From Streptomyces fuscichromogenes (lineage in GTDB: Bacteria; Actinomycetota; Actinomycetes; Streptomycetales; Streptomycetaceae), in assembly GCF_014645815.1 (NCBI RefSeq), contig NZ_BMML01000004.1:248001-312000 (forward strand): 64,000 nucleotides of DNA, given 5' to 3'. Below, one piece after another: positions 54,433 through 63,485 of the stretch. The first letter of the stretch is position 1. Every line of letters begins with the position of its first letter. The translations under genes and the position numbers were made by a program. Below the pieces are notes generated by a model. That model was not told where the DNA came from. It saw only the letters and a program-made list of their open reading frames with translations, and did no database searches.

Positions 54433-56550
54433 GTGAGGATCGGCCAGGTCGCCTTCGGGGTGCTCGGACCCGTGACGGCCGAGCGGGCAGGTCTCCCGCT
54501 CGCGCTGAAGGGTCCCCGGCACCGCGCCGTGCTGGCCCGGCTGATCGTCGCCCGTGGACGCGTGGTGCCCGTCGCCCGGCTGGTCGCCGACCTCTGGGAG
54601 GAGCCGCCGCCCGCCGCTGTCGGCGCCGTCCGCACCTTCGTGGGCGATCTGCGGCGGGCCCTCGAACCCGACCGGCCGCCCCGCGCCCCGGCCCGGCTGC
54701 TGGTCACCGACGGCCCCGGCTACGCCCTGCGCGCGGAAGCGGTCGACGCCTGGCGGTTCGAACGGGCCGTGGCGGCCGCCGGGCAGCAGGAGTCCGGGCA
54801 GGCCGCGCGGCTGCTGGGGGAGGCGCTGGAGCTGTGGCGGGGGCCGGCCTACGCCGACTTCGCGGACGAGGAGTGGTGCCGGGGCGAGCGGGCCCGGCTC
54901 GCCGAGCTGCGGCTGCGGGCCGTGGAGCAACGGGCCGAGGCGTTGCTGGCGGCGGGCCGGGCGGCCGAGGCGGTGCCCGATCTGGACGCGCACCTCGCCG
55001 GGCACCCGTGGCGCGAGGAGGCCTGGCGGCTGCTGGCGCTCGCCCTCTACCGGACCGGCCGGCAGGGCGACGCCCTCGCGGTGCTGCGCCGGGCCCGCGC
55101 GACCCTCGCCGGACAGCTGGGCGTCGACCCGGGCCGGGCGCTGCGCCGGCTGGAGGCCGACGTGCTCGCGCAGGACCCGGGCCTGGACGCCGAACGCGGG
55201 GCGGCCGCCCGGGTCTGGTCCCGGGTCGCCGAGGCGTACGACCGTACCGTCGCCGCCGGTGCACAGGCCCGGCTGGAATCGACCGTCGGACTGCTGCGCA
55301 CCCTCGCGGTGACCGGCTCCGGCGGGCTGGCCGCCGCCCGCGAACACCGGCTCGCGGCGATCACGGCGGCCGAGGAGTCCGGCGACCCGGAACTCACCGC
55401 CCGGGTGATCGGCGCCTACGACGTCCCCGCGATCTGGACCCGGTCCGACGACCCGGCGGGGGCCCGCCGCATTGTCGAGGCCGCCGAACGGACGCTGGCC
55501 CGCCTCCCCGCCACCCCGGCCCAGGACACGGCCCGCTGCCGGCTGCTCGCCACCGTCGCCCTGGAGTCACGCGGCACCAGGTCCGACCGTGCCGATGCGG
55601 CCGCCGCCGAGGCGGAACGCCTGGCCCGCCGTCTCGACGACCCCGCCCTGCTCGCCTTCGCCCTCAACGGCGTCTTCATGCGGTCCTGCACCCGGCCCGG
55701 CCTCGCCCCGCGCCGCGACGCCCTGGGCGCCGAACTGGTCGCCCTCGCGGCCCGGCACGGTCTCGTCACCTACGAGGTGCTCGGCCACCTGATCAGGACA
55801 CAGTCACGCGCGGCGCTCGCCGACTTCACGACGGCCGACGACCACGCGGCGGCGGCCGACCGGCTGGCGGACCGTCATGAACTCCCGCTGGCAAGGGTGT
55901 TCACGGCAGGCTACCGAGCGCTGCGGCTGGCGGCGACGGACGGGACGGGACACGGCGGAACAAGGTACGGCGATACGAGGCACGGTGGGACAACGCACGG
56001 CGGGACAGAGCACGGCGAGACAGAGCACGGCGGGACACAGCACGGCGGGACACAGCACGCTGCAGGAGGAGCCGATGCCGTCGAGGCCGCCTACCGTGAG
56101 GTCGGCGCCGCCTACCGTGAGGTCGGCCGGATGCTCGACGGGTCCGGTATGCCCGGGGTGCGCGACGGGCTGCTTCCCCTGGCGCTGCTCTGCCTCCGCC
56201 TGGCGAGGCGGCCGTACGGCATTCGGGACGCCGTCGACCCGGGCGCCGACTGGGGGCCCTACCTCCCCTGGGTCCGGCCCGCGCTCGCCCTCGCCGACGA
56301 CGACGGAAGGGCAGCCCGCGCCGCGCTGCGCGGGCTGCCCGAGCCTCCTGCCGACCTCGTGCAGGAGGCGCTGTGGTGCGTCGCGGCGGCCGTCGCCCTG
56401 GACCTCGGCGACCGTCCGGCCCTGCACCGCTGCCGAGCCGCACTCCGCCCGGCCGCCGGCCAACTCGCGGGCGCGAGCAGCGGCTTGCTGACGGCCGGCC
56501 CGGTCGACGGCTGGCTGACGACGATGGAGGAGGCCCTCGGCCAAGCGTGA
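54433..56550 (+). CDS. SARP/AfsR-type transcriptional regulator with His-rich pentapeptide repeat
   Basis: 705 residues. Seen: winged-helix DNA-binding domain (about 1-95: VAFGVLGPVTAERAGLPLAL, then RHRAVLARLIVARGRVVPVA), a BTAD domain (about 100-245, with LWRGPAYADFADEEW and HPWREEAWRLLALALYRTGR), and a helical C-terminal half lacking any P-loop, unlike AfsR. Residues 507-546 are an unusual HGGTx repeat. Family knowledge: SARPs activate secondary-metabolite clusters by binding direct repeats near -35. GTG 54433 is chosen because the winged helix starts there. Divergent from the dehalogenase-like gene; no cluster is adjacent, so its target is unknown. Confidence 0.88.
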   Translation: MRIGQVAFGVLGPVTAERAGLPLALKGPRHRAVLARLIVARGRVVPVARLVADLWEEPPPAAVGAVRTFVGDLRRALEPDRPPRAPARLLVTDGPGYALRAEAVDAWRFERAVAAAGQQESGQAARLLGEALELWRGPAYADFADEEWCRGERARLAELRLRAVEQRAEALLAAGRAAEAVPDLDAHLAGHPWREEAWRLLALALYRTGRQGDALAVLRRARATLAGQLGVDPGRALRRLEADVLAQDPGLDAERGAAARVWSRVAEAYDRTVAAGAQARLESTVGLLRTLAVTGSGGLAAAREHRLAAITAAEESGDPELTARVIGAYDVPAIWTRSDDPAGARRIVEAAERTLARLPATPAQDTARCRLLATVALESRGTRSDRADAAAAEAERLARRLDDPALLAFALNGVFMRSCTRPGLAPRRDALGAELVALAARHGLVTYEVLGHLIRTQSRAALADFTTADDHAAAADRLADRHELPLARVFTAGYRALRLAATDGTGHGGTRYGDTRHGGTTHGGTEHGETEHGGTQHGGTQHAAGGADAVEAAYREVGAAYREVGRMLDGSGMPGVRDGLLPLALLCLRLARRPYGIRDAVDPGADWGPYLPWVRPALALADDDGRAARAALRGLPEPPADLVQEALWCVAAAVALDLGDRPALHRCRAALRPAAGQLAGASSGLLTAGPVDGWLTTMEEALGQA
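55951..56058 (+). repeat. 15-bp minisatellite inside the SARP gene
   Basis: Seen: about seven units of the kind CACGGCGGGACACAG encode (H/Y)G(G/D/E)Tx, putting His at residues 507, 517, 522, 527, 532, 537 and 542 and Tyr at 512. Units near the 3' end are almost identical, which points to recent expansion. Confidence 0.75.
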
Positions 56551-56576
56551 CCCGCGAAGTCGTCTGCGGCTCGGCG

Positions 56577-56620
56577 GCGTCCCGCAGGGGCGCGGGGAAC
56601 CGCGCGACCGGCCACGACCA
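56577..56620 (+). repeat. Dispersed intergenic repeat, copy 4
   Basis: Seen: stem GCGTCCC/GGGGCGC with a GCA loop, then GGGGAACCGCGCGACCGGCC. The T in the left arm still pairs as G-U. It sits in the 115-base gap between the convergent SARP and isomerase-like genes. Confidence 0.7.
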
Positions 56621-56665
56621 CGCCGCGGTCGACTGACGGCATGTCCCGGCCCTCCCCGCGCAGCG

Positions 56666-57532
56666 CTACGCCGCCAGCTCCTTCGTGATGCGGTCCAGCA
56701 TGAACGCCGAGGACTCGCGCGCCCGTTCCTCCCAGGCGAAGACGCACGCGGTGGCGACACCGTCGAAGTCCAGCGCGCGCAGGGTGCCGAAGAAGGCGTC
56801 CCAGTCGACCTCGCCCTGGCCGATGTCCAGGTGCTGGTGGATCCGGGCGGTGGTGCCGGGCGGGTTGAGGATGTAGCGCAGCCCGCTGGAGCCCTTGTGG
56901 TTGAAGGAGTCCGCGATGTGCACGTGCTTCAGCCTGTCACCGGCGTAGCGCATCATCGCCGCGATGTCGGCCGTGGGGTCGGCGCCGGCGAGGTGGAAGG
57001 AGTGCGGCGCGCAGTACAGGTAGTTCACCCACGGCCTGTCGATGGCGCGGACCAGGTCGACCGCGGGGGCGTTCTCCTCGCAGAAGTCGTCCGGGTGCGC
57101 CTCCAGGTTGAGGGCGATGCCCTCGCGTTCGAAGAGCGGGAGGAGTTCCTCCAGCGAACGCCAGAAGGCCGCCTCGCTCTCCGCCGCGCGCTCCGGGCGC
57201 CCGTTGAACTCGCTGTTCATCAGCGGGCATCCGAGGTCGGCCGTGATCTCGATCATCCGCTTCCAGTAGCGGACGGCCGCCTGCCGCTCCGTCTCGTCCG
57301 GGGACGACCACTTGTACAGCGGAAGGACGGAGGACAGCTGGACACCGTGCGTGCGCAGGGAGTTCTTCAGCTCCGCGATCCGCGCGCCGTCCGCGCGCGG
57401 GTGCAGGAAGAACGGCATGAAGTCGTCGCGCGGCGACAACTCGATGTACTCGTAGCCGAGTTCGGCCACCGTGCGCACCATGTCGTCGATCGGCAGGGCG
57501 CGGAACATGTACGGGTCGAGGGCGATCTTCAC
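56666..57532 (-). CDS. Sugar phosphate isomerase/epimerase-family TIM barrel protein
   Basis: 288 residues, AP-endonuclease-2-like (xylose isomerase-like) TIM barrel. Seen: [53 protein letters not shown], with Glu, His and Asp residues placed as metal ligands. Last gene of a four-gene operon with an IolE-like protein, an MFS sugar porter and a Gfo/Idh/MocA dehydrogenase. GTG 57532 overlaps the upstream stop (GTGA). Family knowledge: such proteins isomerise or epimerise ketoses or dehydrate inosose. Inference: acts on the dehydrogenase product in cyclitol or sugar catabolism. Confidence 0.85.
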   Translation of the reverse strand: MKIALDPYMFRALPIDDMVRTVAELGYEYIELSPRDDFMPFFLHPRADGARIAELKNSLRTHGVQLSSVLPLYKWSSPDETERQAAVRYWKRMIEITADLGCPLMNSEFNGRPERAAESEAAFWRSLEELLPLFEREGIALNLEAHPDDFCEENAPAVDLVRAIDRPWVNYLYCAPHSFHLAGADPTADIAAMMRYAGDRLKHVHIADSFNHKGSSGLRYILNPPGTTARIHQHLDIGQGEVDWDAFFGTLRALDFDGVATACVFAWEERARESSAFMLDRITKELAA

Positions 57533-58545
57533 GCGGTGCCTCCGTAGCGGGCCGGGCGGGGCTTGAGGTCGGTGGCGACGACGGCGCCGGTCTCCAGGGC
57601 CTCGACGGTCGCGGCGGTGATGACGGTGGCGGCGTAGCCGTCCCAGGCGGAGGGGCCGGTGGGTTCGTCGCCCGCCGCGACACCGGCGATCCACTCGCGG
57701 AACTCGGTGTCGAAGGCGTCCCTGAAGCGGCCCACCCAGTCCGTGAGGACCGCTGTGCTGTGCCGCCCCGCGGTACGGACGCCCACCGCGGCGGGGTCGG
57801 GCAGCCGGACCAGGCCCTCCTCGCCCACGGCCTCGCACTGGATGTCGTAGCCGTACCGGCAGTTGACGAAGACCTCCAGGTCGATGCGGACGCCCTTGGC
57901 GGTCTCGAAGAGCATGATCTGCGGGTCCTTGAGGTGTCCGAACCGCTTGCCGGTGGCGCGCGGGGTGATCACCTGGGTGGAGACGATCTCGTCGTCGAGG
58001 AGCCAGCGCAGTACGTCGACCTCGTGGACCGCCGTGTCCAGCGCGGCCATCGCGGAGGTGTACGACTCGGGGACGGTCGGGTTGCGGTGGGCACAGTGCA
58101 CGAGCAGCGGCTCGCCGATCGTCCCCGCCTCGATGACCTCCTTCAGCTGCCGGTAGCCGCTGTCGTAGCGGCGCATGAACCCGACCTGGACCAGGCGGCG
58201 GCCGTGTGCCTGCTCCGCCTCGACGATCCGCAGGCAGTCCTCGGCGGTCGTCGCGAGGGGCTTCTCGCAGAACACCGGCTTCCCGGCGGCGATCGCGTTC
58301 AGCACGTGCTCGGCGTGGGTGGGGCCCCAGGAGGTGACGAGGACGGCGTCCACGTCGTCCGCCGCGACCACCGCCGCGCCGTCGGGCAGCACCCGGGCGC
58401 CGACCGGCTCCGCGGCCTCGGCGGCGCGGGCCGGGTCGATGTCGGTGACCGCGGTGACGCGGGCCCCGGTGATGGTGTGGGTGAGGCGCTGGATGTGCTC
58501 TGTGCCGATCCAGCCGGCGCCGATGACTCCTACACGTACGGTCAT
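57529..58545 (-). CDS. Gfo/Idh/MocA dehydrogenase, inositol 2-dehydrogenase-like
   Basis: 338 residues. Seen: NAD(P)-binding GAGWIG at 9-14, EKPLATT with Lys95, and the catalytic pair Asp170/His174 in [16 protein letters not shown], as in inositol dehydrogenases. Family knowledge: IolG oxidises myo-inositol to scyllo-inosose; relatives act on many sugars, so the substrate is inferred. AAGGGA precedes ATG 58545. It follows the MFS gene by 17 bases and overlaps the next gene, so it belongs to the LacI-controlled operon. Confidence 0.88.
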   Translation of the reverse strand: MTVRVGVIGAGWIGTEHIQRLTHTITGARVTAVTDIDPARAAEAAEPVGARVLPDGAAVVAADDVDAVLVTSWGPTHAEHVLNAIAAGKPVFCEKPLATTAEDCLRIVEAEQAHGRRLVQVGFMRRYDSGYRQLKEVIEAGTIGEPLLVHCAHRNPTVPESYTSAMAALDTAVHEVDVLRWLLDDEIVSTQVITPRATGKRFGHLKDPQIMLFETAKGVRIDLEVFVNCRYGYDIQCEAVGEEGLVRLPDPAAVGVRTAGRHSTAVLTDWVGRFRDAFDTEFREWIAGVAAGDEPTGPSAWDGYAATVITAATVEALETGAVVATDLKPRPARYGGTA

Positions 58546-58562
58546 GGTCGTCCCTTCAGGGG

Positions 58563-59987
58563 TCAGGAGAAGCGCGCCCGGAGTTCGGCTTCGAGGGTTT
58601 CGAGGGTGCGGCCCCTGGTCTCGGGGACGTAGAGCTTGACGAAGGTGAGCGAGAGGATCCCCGCCACGACGAAGAGGAAGAAGGTGTCGGAGATCCCGAT
58701 GCCGGACACCAGCGACGGGAAGACCAGGCCGATCACGAAGTTGGTCAGCCACAGCACCACGGCCGCGACGCCCATCCCGAAGCCGCGCATCCGCATCGGG
58801 AAGATCTCGGAGAGCATCAGCCAGGTCACCGGGGAGATCGCGCCCTGCTGGAAGGCGAGGAAGGTGACCGTCATGGCGAGCACGGCACAGGCCCGGCCGT
58901 CCCCGGCGGGCAGCACCAGGGAGAAGACGCCGATCAACAGCAGGGCCAGGGTGGTGCCGAGCTGGCCGGTCATCAGCATGGGGCGGCGGTCGACGCGCCC
59001 GAGGAGCCAGATGCCGACGAAGGTGGCGAGGACCGAGATCACGCCGTTGGCGATGTTCGCGGTCAGCGCGGTGTCCGAGGCGAAGCCGGCGTCCGAGAGG
59101 ATCCGGGTGCCGTAGTACATGATCGTGTTGACGCCGGTGATCTGCTGCACGATCGCGATGCCGAAGCCCACGGACATCAGCCTGCGCAGCCACGGGGTGG
59201 ACCGCATGTCCTGCCAGCCGCCGAGCTTCTCCTGCTCCTCCCGGACCGCGAGCGCGGACACCTCGGCCAGCTCGGCCTCGGCGCGCTGCGCGGACCGTAC
59301 CTGCTTCAGGACCTCCAGCGCCTCGCCGAACCGGGTCCTGGAGGCCAGCCAGCGGGGGCTCTCCGGCATCACCAGCATGCCGAACCACAGCACCACGGCC
59401 GGGACGGTGGCGATCACCAGCATCCAGCGCCACACGCCACCGGACTCGCTGCCCGCCTTCGCGATGACCGCGTTGGAGGTGAAGGCCAGCAGCTGCCCGC
59501 TGACGATCATGAGCTCGTTGCGGGTGACCAGCGCGCCGCGCCGCTCGGCGGGCGAGATCTCCGCGAGGTACACCGGCACGGTCACCGACGCGCCGCCGAC
59601 CGCGAGGCCGAGCACGAACCGCGCCACGATCATCACCGCGGTGGTCGGGGCGAGGGTGGCGCCCAGCGCGCCCACGAAGAACACCACCGCGAGGGCGAGG
59701 ATCGTACGGCGCCGGCCCCGCGCGTCCGACAGCCTGCCGCCGGCCACCGCGCCGAGCGCGGCGCCCAGCAGCAGCGAGCTGGTGACCATGCCCTCGGTGA
59801 CCGGGTTCAGCCCGAGGTCCTTGCTCATGTAGGGCAGGGCACCGTTGATCACGCCGGTGTCGTAGCCGAAGAGCAGTCCGCCGAAGGTGGCGATGATCGT
59901 GATGAGCCGGAGCCGGCGGGAGGCCGCCGGGGAGGGGAGGCCGGTGACGGGGGCGGTGGCCCGGAGCGCGTCGTCCCTGACGTTCAT
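58563..59987 (-). CDS. MFS sugar/cyclitol transporter (SP family, IolT-like)
   Basis: 474 residues, 12 membrane segments. Seen: sugar-porter motifs [55 protein letters not shown] and PETRGRTLE. Family knowledge: proton-linked import of hexoses or myo-inositol. Placed between an IolE-like and an IolG-like gene (gaps of 11 and 17 bases), so import of the operon's substrate is the natural role. GAGGGGGG precedes ATG 59987. Confidence 0.9.
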   Translation of the reverse strand: MNVRDDALRATAPVTGLPSPAASRRLRLITIIATFGGLLFGYDTGVINGALPYMSKDLGLNPVTEGMVTSSLLLGAALGAVAGGRLSDARGRRRTILALAVVFFVGALGATLAPTTAVMIVARFVLGLAVGGASVTVPVYLAEISPAERRGALVTRNELMIVSGQLLAFTSNAVIAKAGSESGGVWRWMLVIATVPAVVLWFGMLVMPESPRWLASRTRFGEALEVLKQVRSAQRAEAELAEVSALAVREEQEKLGGWQDMRSTPWLRRLMSVGFGIAIVQQITGVNTIMYYGTRILSDAGFASDTALTANIANGVISVLATFVGIWLLGRVDRRPMLMTGQLGTTLALLLIGVFSLVLPAGDGRACAVLAMTVTFLAFQQGAISPVTWLMLSEIFPMRMRGFGMGVAAVVLWLTNFVIGLVFPSLVSGIGISDTFFLFVVAGILSLTFVKLYVPETRGRTLETLEAELRARFS

Positions 59988-59998
59988 GGCCGCCCCCC

Positions 59999-60949
59999 TC
60001 ACCGGTCGAGGGCCGGGCGCCGGGTACCGGACAGGCCGCAGCCGTTCAGGTACGCGCGGGTGCTGGTGGCGATGGGCAGCGGCACCTCGGGGGCGCACGG
60101 GTACAGGTCCTGCTCGACGATCACGAACAGCTCGGCGTCCAGCGCGGCCAGTTCGGCCACCACGTCGGCCGGGTTCGGCACCCCGGCCGGGGGCGAGACG
60201 CACACGCCCCGCTGCACGGCCTCGCCGAAGCCGAGGTCCTCCGCCGCGACCTGGGCGAGGATCTCCGGGTCCATCTGCTTGATGTGGACGTAGCCGACGC
60301 GCTCGCCGAAGCGGCGGATCAGGTCGACGTTGTCACCGCCGCCGTAGGCCACGTGTCCGGTGTCCAGGCACAGGTTGGTGTACCGGCCGTCGGACTCGGT
60401 GAGCAGCCGCTCGATCTCCGGCTGGGTCTGGATGTGGCTGTCGGCGTGCGGGTGGACGACGAGCCGTACGTCGTACTCGTCGAGGAGGAGCCGGCCCAGC
60501 CGGTCGGCGGCCTTGCCGAAGCCGGCCCACTGCGCGGCGGTCAGCTCGGGCGACTCGGTGAACGCGCCGGTCCTCTCGTCCCGGTACATGGGCGGGATGA
60601 GGATCACGTGGTGGGCGCCCGCGGCCTGGGTCAGGGCGGCGACCTGGCGGACGTGGGCGAGCATCTCGTCCCAGGCCTCGGGGCGGTGCAGCGCGCCGAA
60701 CGCGGTGCCGCCGGAGACCTTGAGCCCGCGGGCGTCGAGCTCCTCGGTCAGCCGCCGCGGGTCGGTGGGGAGGTAGCCGTAGGGGCCGAGTTCGAGCCAC
60801 TCGTAGCCGGCCTGCGCCAGCTCGTCGAGGAAGCGGGTGTACGGCACCTGGTGCTCGTCCTCGGGGAACCAGATGCCCCAGGAGTCGGGTGCCGAGCCCA
60901 GGCACAGGTTGCCGGCGGTGGTGCGGAGGGCGGATGGCGCCGTTGCCAT
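59999..60949 (-). CDS. IolE-like TIM barrel protein (inosose dehydratase or sugar isomerase)
   Basis: 316 residues. Seen: [20 protein letters not shown] with the PDSWG motif at 21-25, [30 protein letters not shown], and [15 protein letters not shown] with Asp and His metal ligands. Family knowledge: IolE dehydrates scyllo-inosose; close relatives are hydroxypyruvate or keto-sugar isomerases. First gene of the operon; GAAGGA precedes ATG 60949 and a LacI-type operator lies 59 bases upstream. With a dehydrogenase, transporter and second TIM barrel protein it forms a small catabolic module. IolB, IolC and IolD genes are not in the window. Confidence 0.85.
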   Translation of the reverse strand: MATAPSALRTTAGNLCLGSAPDSWGIWFPEDEHQVPYTRFLDELAQAGYEWLELGPYGYLPTDPRRLTEELDARGLKVSGGTAFGALHRPEAWDEMLAHVRQVAALTQAAGAHHVILIPPMYRDERTGAFTESPELTAAQWAGFGKAADRLGRLLLDEYDVRLVVHPHADSHIQTQPEIERLLTESDGRYTNLCLDTGHVAYGGGDNVDLIRRFGERVGYVHIKQMDPEILAQVAAEDLGFGEAVQRGVCVSPPAGVPNPADVVAELAALDAELFVIVEQDLYPCAPEVPLPIATSTRAYLNGCGLSGTRRPALDR

Positions 60950-61007
60950 GGAGTGTCCTTCGGGGAGAGGGGACCGGGTCTCGTCGGGCGGGCCTTTGTC
61001 GCGCTCT

Positions 61008-61023
61008 ACTAGCGCGCTCTAGT
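61008..61023. promoter_or_regulatory. LacI-type operator 1 (operon/repressor divergent promoter)
   Basis: Seen: ACTAGCGCGCTCTAGT, outer arms ACTAG/CTAGT exactly symmetric. It lies between the IolE-like gene and the divergent lacI-type gene. A 15-of-16 copy occurs at 63394. An extra GCGCTCTA half-site sits at 61001-61008. Confidence 0.75.
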
Positions 61024-61137
61024 TCGAGTACGATGACTCCTGTCCGAATGTCATGTCAATACCTTGTTGCGGGGGGATTTCCGGGAGCTTCCGCGGCCGG
61101 GCCGTAGGGTGGGCTCCGTCGAAGGGTGGGTGCGCAG

Positions 61138-62181
61138 GTGGATGCAGCGGGCAGGCAGCGGCCGACGATGGCCGACGTCGCCGACAGGGCGGGGGTCTCC
61201 CGGGCGCTGGTGTCGATCGTGTTCCGCAACCAGCCCGGTGCGAGCCGGGAGACGCGCGAGCGGGTGCTGCGGGTCGCCGACGAGATCGGCTACCGCCCCG
61301 ACAGTGCGGCCCGGCTGCTGGCCCGGGGCCGCAGCCGCACCCTGGGCGTGATGTTCACCGTCCACCAGACCTTCCACACCGATCTCATCGAGGGCATCTA
61401 CCCGGAGGCCGAGCGGCTCGGCTACGACGTGCTGCTCTCCGCCGCCGCCCAGGGCCGCAGCGAGGAGAAGGCGGTGGAGGCGCTGCTCGGCCACCGCTGC
61501 GAGGCGCTGATCCTGCTCGGCCCGGACGCGGAGCCCGCCTATCTGGACGAGCTCGGCCGGCGTGCGGTGACCGTCTCGGTCAGCCGCCGGGTGCCACGGG
61601 CCCGGGTGGACTTCGTGCACAGCGCGGAGAGCAAGGGCGTCCGGCAGGCCATGGACCACCTGGTCGAGCTCGGGCACCGCGGCATCGTGCACATCGACGG
61701 CGGCCGGGGTCCCGGATCGGCCGAGCGGCGGCGCTCCTACCGGGCCGCGATGCGCCGGCACGGGCTGGAGGCGGAGATCCGGGTGATACCGGGGGAGCAC
61801 ACCGAGCAGTCCGGCATCGAGACCGGACGGCTGCTGCTCGCGGAACGCGAGCGCGGGCTGCCGCTGCCGACGGCGGTGCTGGCGGGCAACGACCGTTGTG
61901 CGATGGGTGTGTTGATGGCGCTGACGCGGGGCGGTGTCGAGGTCCCGAGGGACGTCTCGGTGGTCGGCTTCGACGACAGTCATCTCTCCCACCTCATGCC
62001 GATCGGCCTCACCACGGTCCGTCAGGACGCGCGGCTGATGGCCGAGTACGCGGTGCGGTTCGCCGTGGAGCGGCTGGAGGAGCCCCAACTGGAGCCGCGG
62101 GAGGCGGTGCTGGACCCGAAACTGGTGGTGCGCGGCACGAGCGGGCCGCCCCCCGCGGGGGACGGCCCGCTCGTCCGGTGA
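61138..62181 (+). CDS. LacI-family transcriptional repressor
   Basis: 347 residues. Seen: HTH TMADVADRAGVSRALVSIVF, hinge DSAARLLARGRSRTLGV, and a periplasmic-binding-like sugar domain ending FDDSHLSHLMPIGLTTVRQD. Divergent from the inositol-like operon, with one operator between them and a second upstream of the solute-binding lipoprotein gene, so it most likely represses both. GTG 61138 is chosen as it lies 11 bases after AAGGG; GTG 61126 is the alternative. Family knowledge: a sugar or cyclitol releases the repressor. Its 3' end faces the lipoprotein gene with a 14-base gap. Confidence 0.9.
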   Translation: MDAAGRQRPTMADVADRAGVSRALVSIVFRNQPGASRETRERVLRVADEIGYRPDSAARLLARGRSRTLGVMFTVHQTFHTDLIEGIYPEAERLGYDVLLSAAAQGRSEEKAVEALLGHRCEALILLGPDAEPAYLDELGRRAVTVSVSRRVPRARVDFVHSAESKGVRQAMDHLVELGHRGIVHIDGGRGPGSAERRRSYRAAMRRHGLEAEIRVIPGEHTEQSGIETGRLLLAERERGLPLPTAVLAGNDRCAMGVLMALTRGGVEVPRDVSVVGFDDSHLSHLMPIGLTTVRQDARLMAEYAVRFAVERLEEPQLEPREAVLDPKLVVRGTSGPPPAGDGPLVR

Positions 62182-62195
62182 CCGCGGACTGAGCG

Positions 62196-63200
62196 TCAGC
62201 GGGTGCCCTTGGCGGCGAACCCGGCGATCGAGCCGGCATTGTCCTTGGTGACGAACGCGGGCCCGGTCAGGACGGGTTCGGCGCCGCCACCGCTGTAGTT
62301 GCCGTTGTTCTTGTAGAGCCACAGCGCGTCGACGGCGAGGTAGCCCTGGAGGTACGGCTGCTGGTCGACGGCGAACTCGACGGAGCCGTTCTGGACGGCG
62401 GACACCAGGTCCTTGTTGAGGTCGAAGGTGGCGACCGCGGCCTTGCTGCCGGCGTCCTTGACGGACTGGACGGCGGTCAGCGCGAAGGGGGCGCCGAGGG
62501 TCACGACCTGGTCGATCGAGGAGTCCTGCTGGAGCTTGGCGGTGATGGTGGACTTGACGGACGGCATGTCGGTGCCGTTGACGTAGATCTTCTCCGTCCT
62601 GCCCTTGAAGCCCTTGGCCAGACCCGCGCAGCGGGCTTCGAGGGCGACCTGGCCCTGGGACTGCACGACGCAGAGGGCCTTCTTGGCGCCGAGCCGGTTG
62701 AGGCGCTCGCCGAAGGCCTCGCCGGCGATGTTCTCGTCCTGGCCGAAGTACTCCAGCATGCCGAGCTTCTTCCAGGCGTCCACGCCGGAGTTGAAGCCGA
62801 CGACCGGGATGTCCGCGGCCTTGGCCCTGGCCACCACGGACTTCAGGGCGTCGGGCGTGGCGGCGGTCAGGGCGATGCCGTCGACCTTCTGGTCGATCGC
62901 GTTCTGCACCAGGTTGGCCTGGCCGGGGGCGCTGGGGTCGCTGGAGTAGACGAGCTTGATGTCGTCCTTCGCCGCGGCCGCGGCGGCGCCCTTGCGGATC
63001 AGGTCCCAGAAGGTGTCGCCGGGCTCGGCGTGGGTGATCACGGCCACCGTCATACGGGGCGTGGACGCCTGGCCGGCGGCCGCGGCGCCGCCGCTGTCCT
63101 CGGACTTCCTGCCGCCGGAGCTGCTGGAGCAGCCTGCGGCGAGCAGGACGGCCGCGAGAACGGTGGCGGCCATGGCGGCGGCTCGGTGGTTTCTGTGCAT
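62196..63200 (-). CDS. Sugar ABC transporter solute-binding lipoprotein (ribose/inositol type)
   Basis: 334 residues. Seen: lipobox LAAGC with Cys24, a Ser/Gly linker, then a periplasmic-binding fold (MTVAVITHAEPGDTFWDLIR, DPSAPGQANLVQNAIDQKVD, GFNSGVDAWKKLGMLEYFGQ, VTLGAPFALTAVQSVKDAGS). Family knowledge: class of RbsB/IbpA that binds pentoses, hexoses or inositol for an ABC importer. No ATPase or permease gene is adjacent, so it is an orphan in this window. A LacI operator lies about 195 bases upstream. AAGGGA precedes ATG 63200. Confidence 0.9.
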   Translation of the reverse strand: MHRNHRAAAMAATVLAAVLLAAGCSSSSGGRKSEDSGGAAAAGQASTPRMTVAVITHAEPGDTFWDLIRKGAAAAAAKDDIKLVYSSDPSAPGQANLVQNAIDQKVDGIALTAATPDALKSVVARAKAADIPVVGFNSGVDAWKKLGMLEYFGQDENIAGEAFGERLNRLGAKKALCVVQSQGQVALEARCAGLAKGFKGRTEKIYVNGTDMPSVKSTITAKLQQDSSIDQVVTLGAPFALTAVQSVKDAGSKAAVATFDLNKDLVSAVQNGSVEFAVDQQPYLQGYLAVDALWLYKNNGNYSGGGAEPVLTGPAFVTKDNAGSIAGFAAKGTR

Positions 63201-63381
63201 GTCCCTTGCACCTCGCTGTGCGGTTCGGGTCGGCTCTGCGGAGCGGAGCGAGCGGTGAATGACGCGGAAGGAATGGCGCCGGGGGCTTACGGCACCGGTG
63301 GCCGACCGGCTGCCGCGCACGGGCGGGGCGGAGCTCCGTGCCGACGGTCAGGGGTACGGCCGTCGGCGTTTCTGGTCTGTG

Positions 63382-63409
63382 CTAGAGCGCTTTATTAGCG
63401 CGCTCTAGT
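63382..63409. promoter_or_regulatory. LacI-type operator 2 (solute-binding protein promoter)
   Basis: Seen: ATTAGCGCGCTCTAGT at 63394-63409 matches operator 1 in 15 of 16 bases. It overlaps a longer inverted repeat, CTAGAGCGC (63382-63390) and GCGCTCTAG (63400-63408), spacer nine bases. It lies upstream of the lipoprotein gene in an AT-richer stretch of the 285-base gap 63201-63485; I see no gene there. Confidence 0.75.
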
Positions 63410-63485
63410 GACACGTACTATGGGGGCGCCCCCAGGGGATGTCAATCGCTTTGTCATGACGTCCCAACAAAGGGGCCGCGGCTCT

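Noticed and set aside
55951..56058. Possible CRISPR-like array
   Set aside because: The 15-bp units are contiguous without spacers and lie in frame inside a SARP gene.
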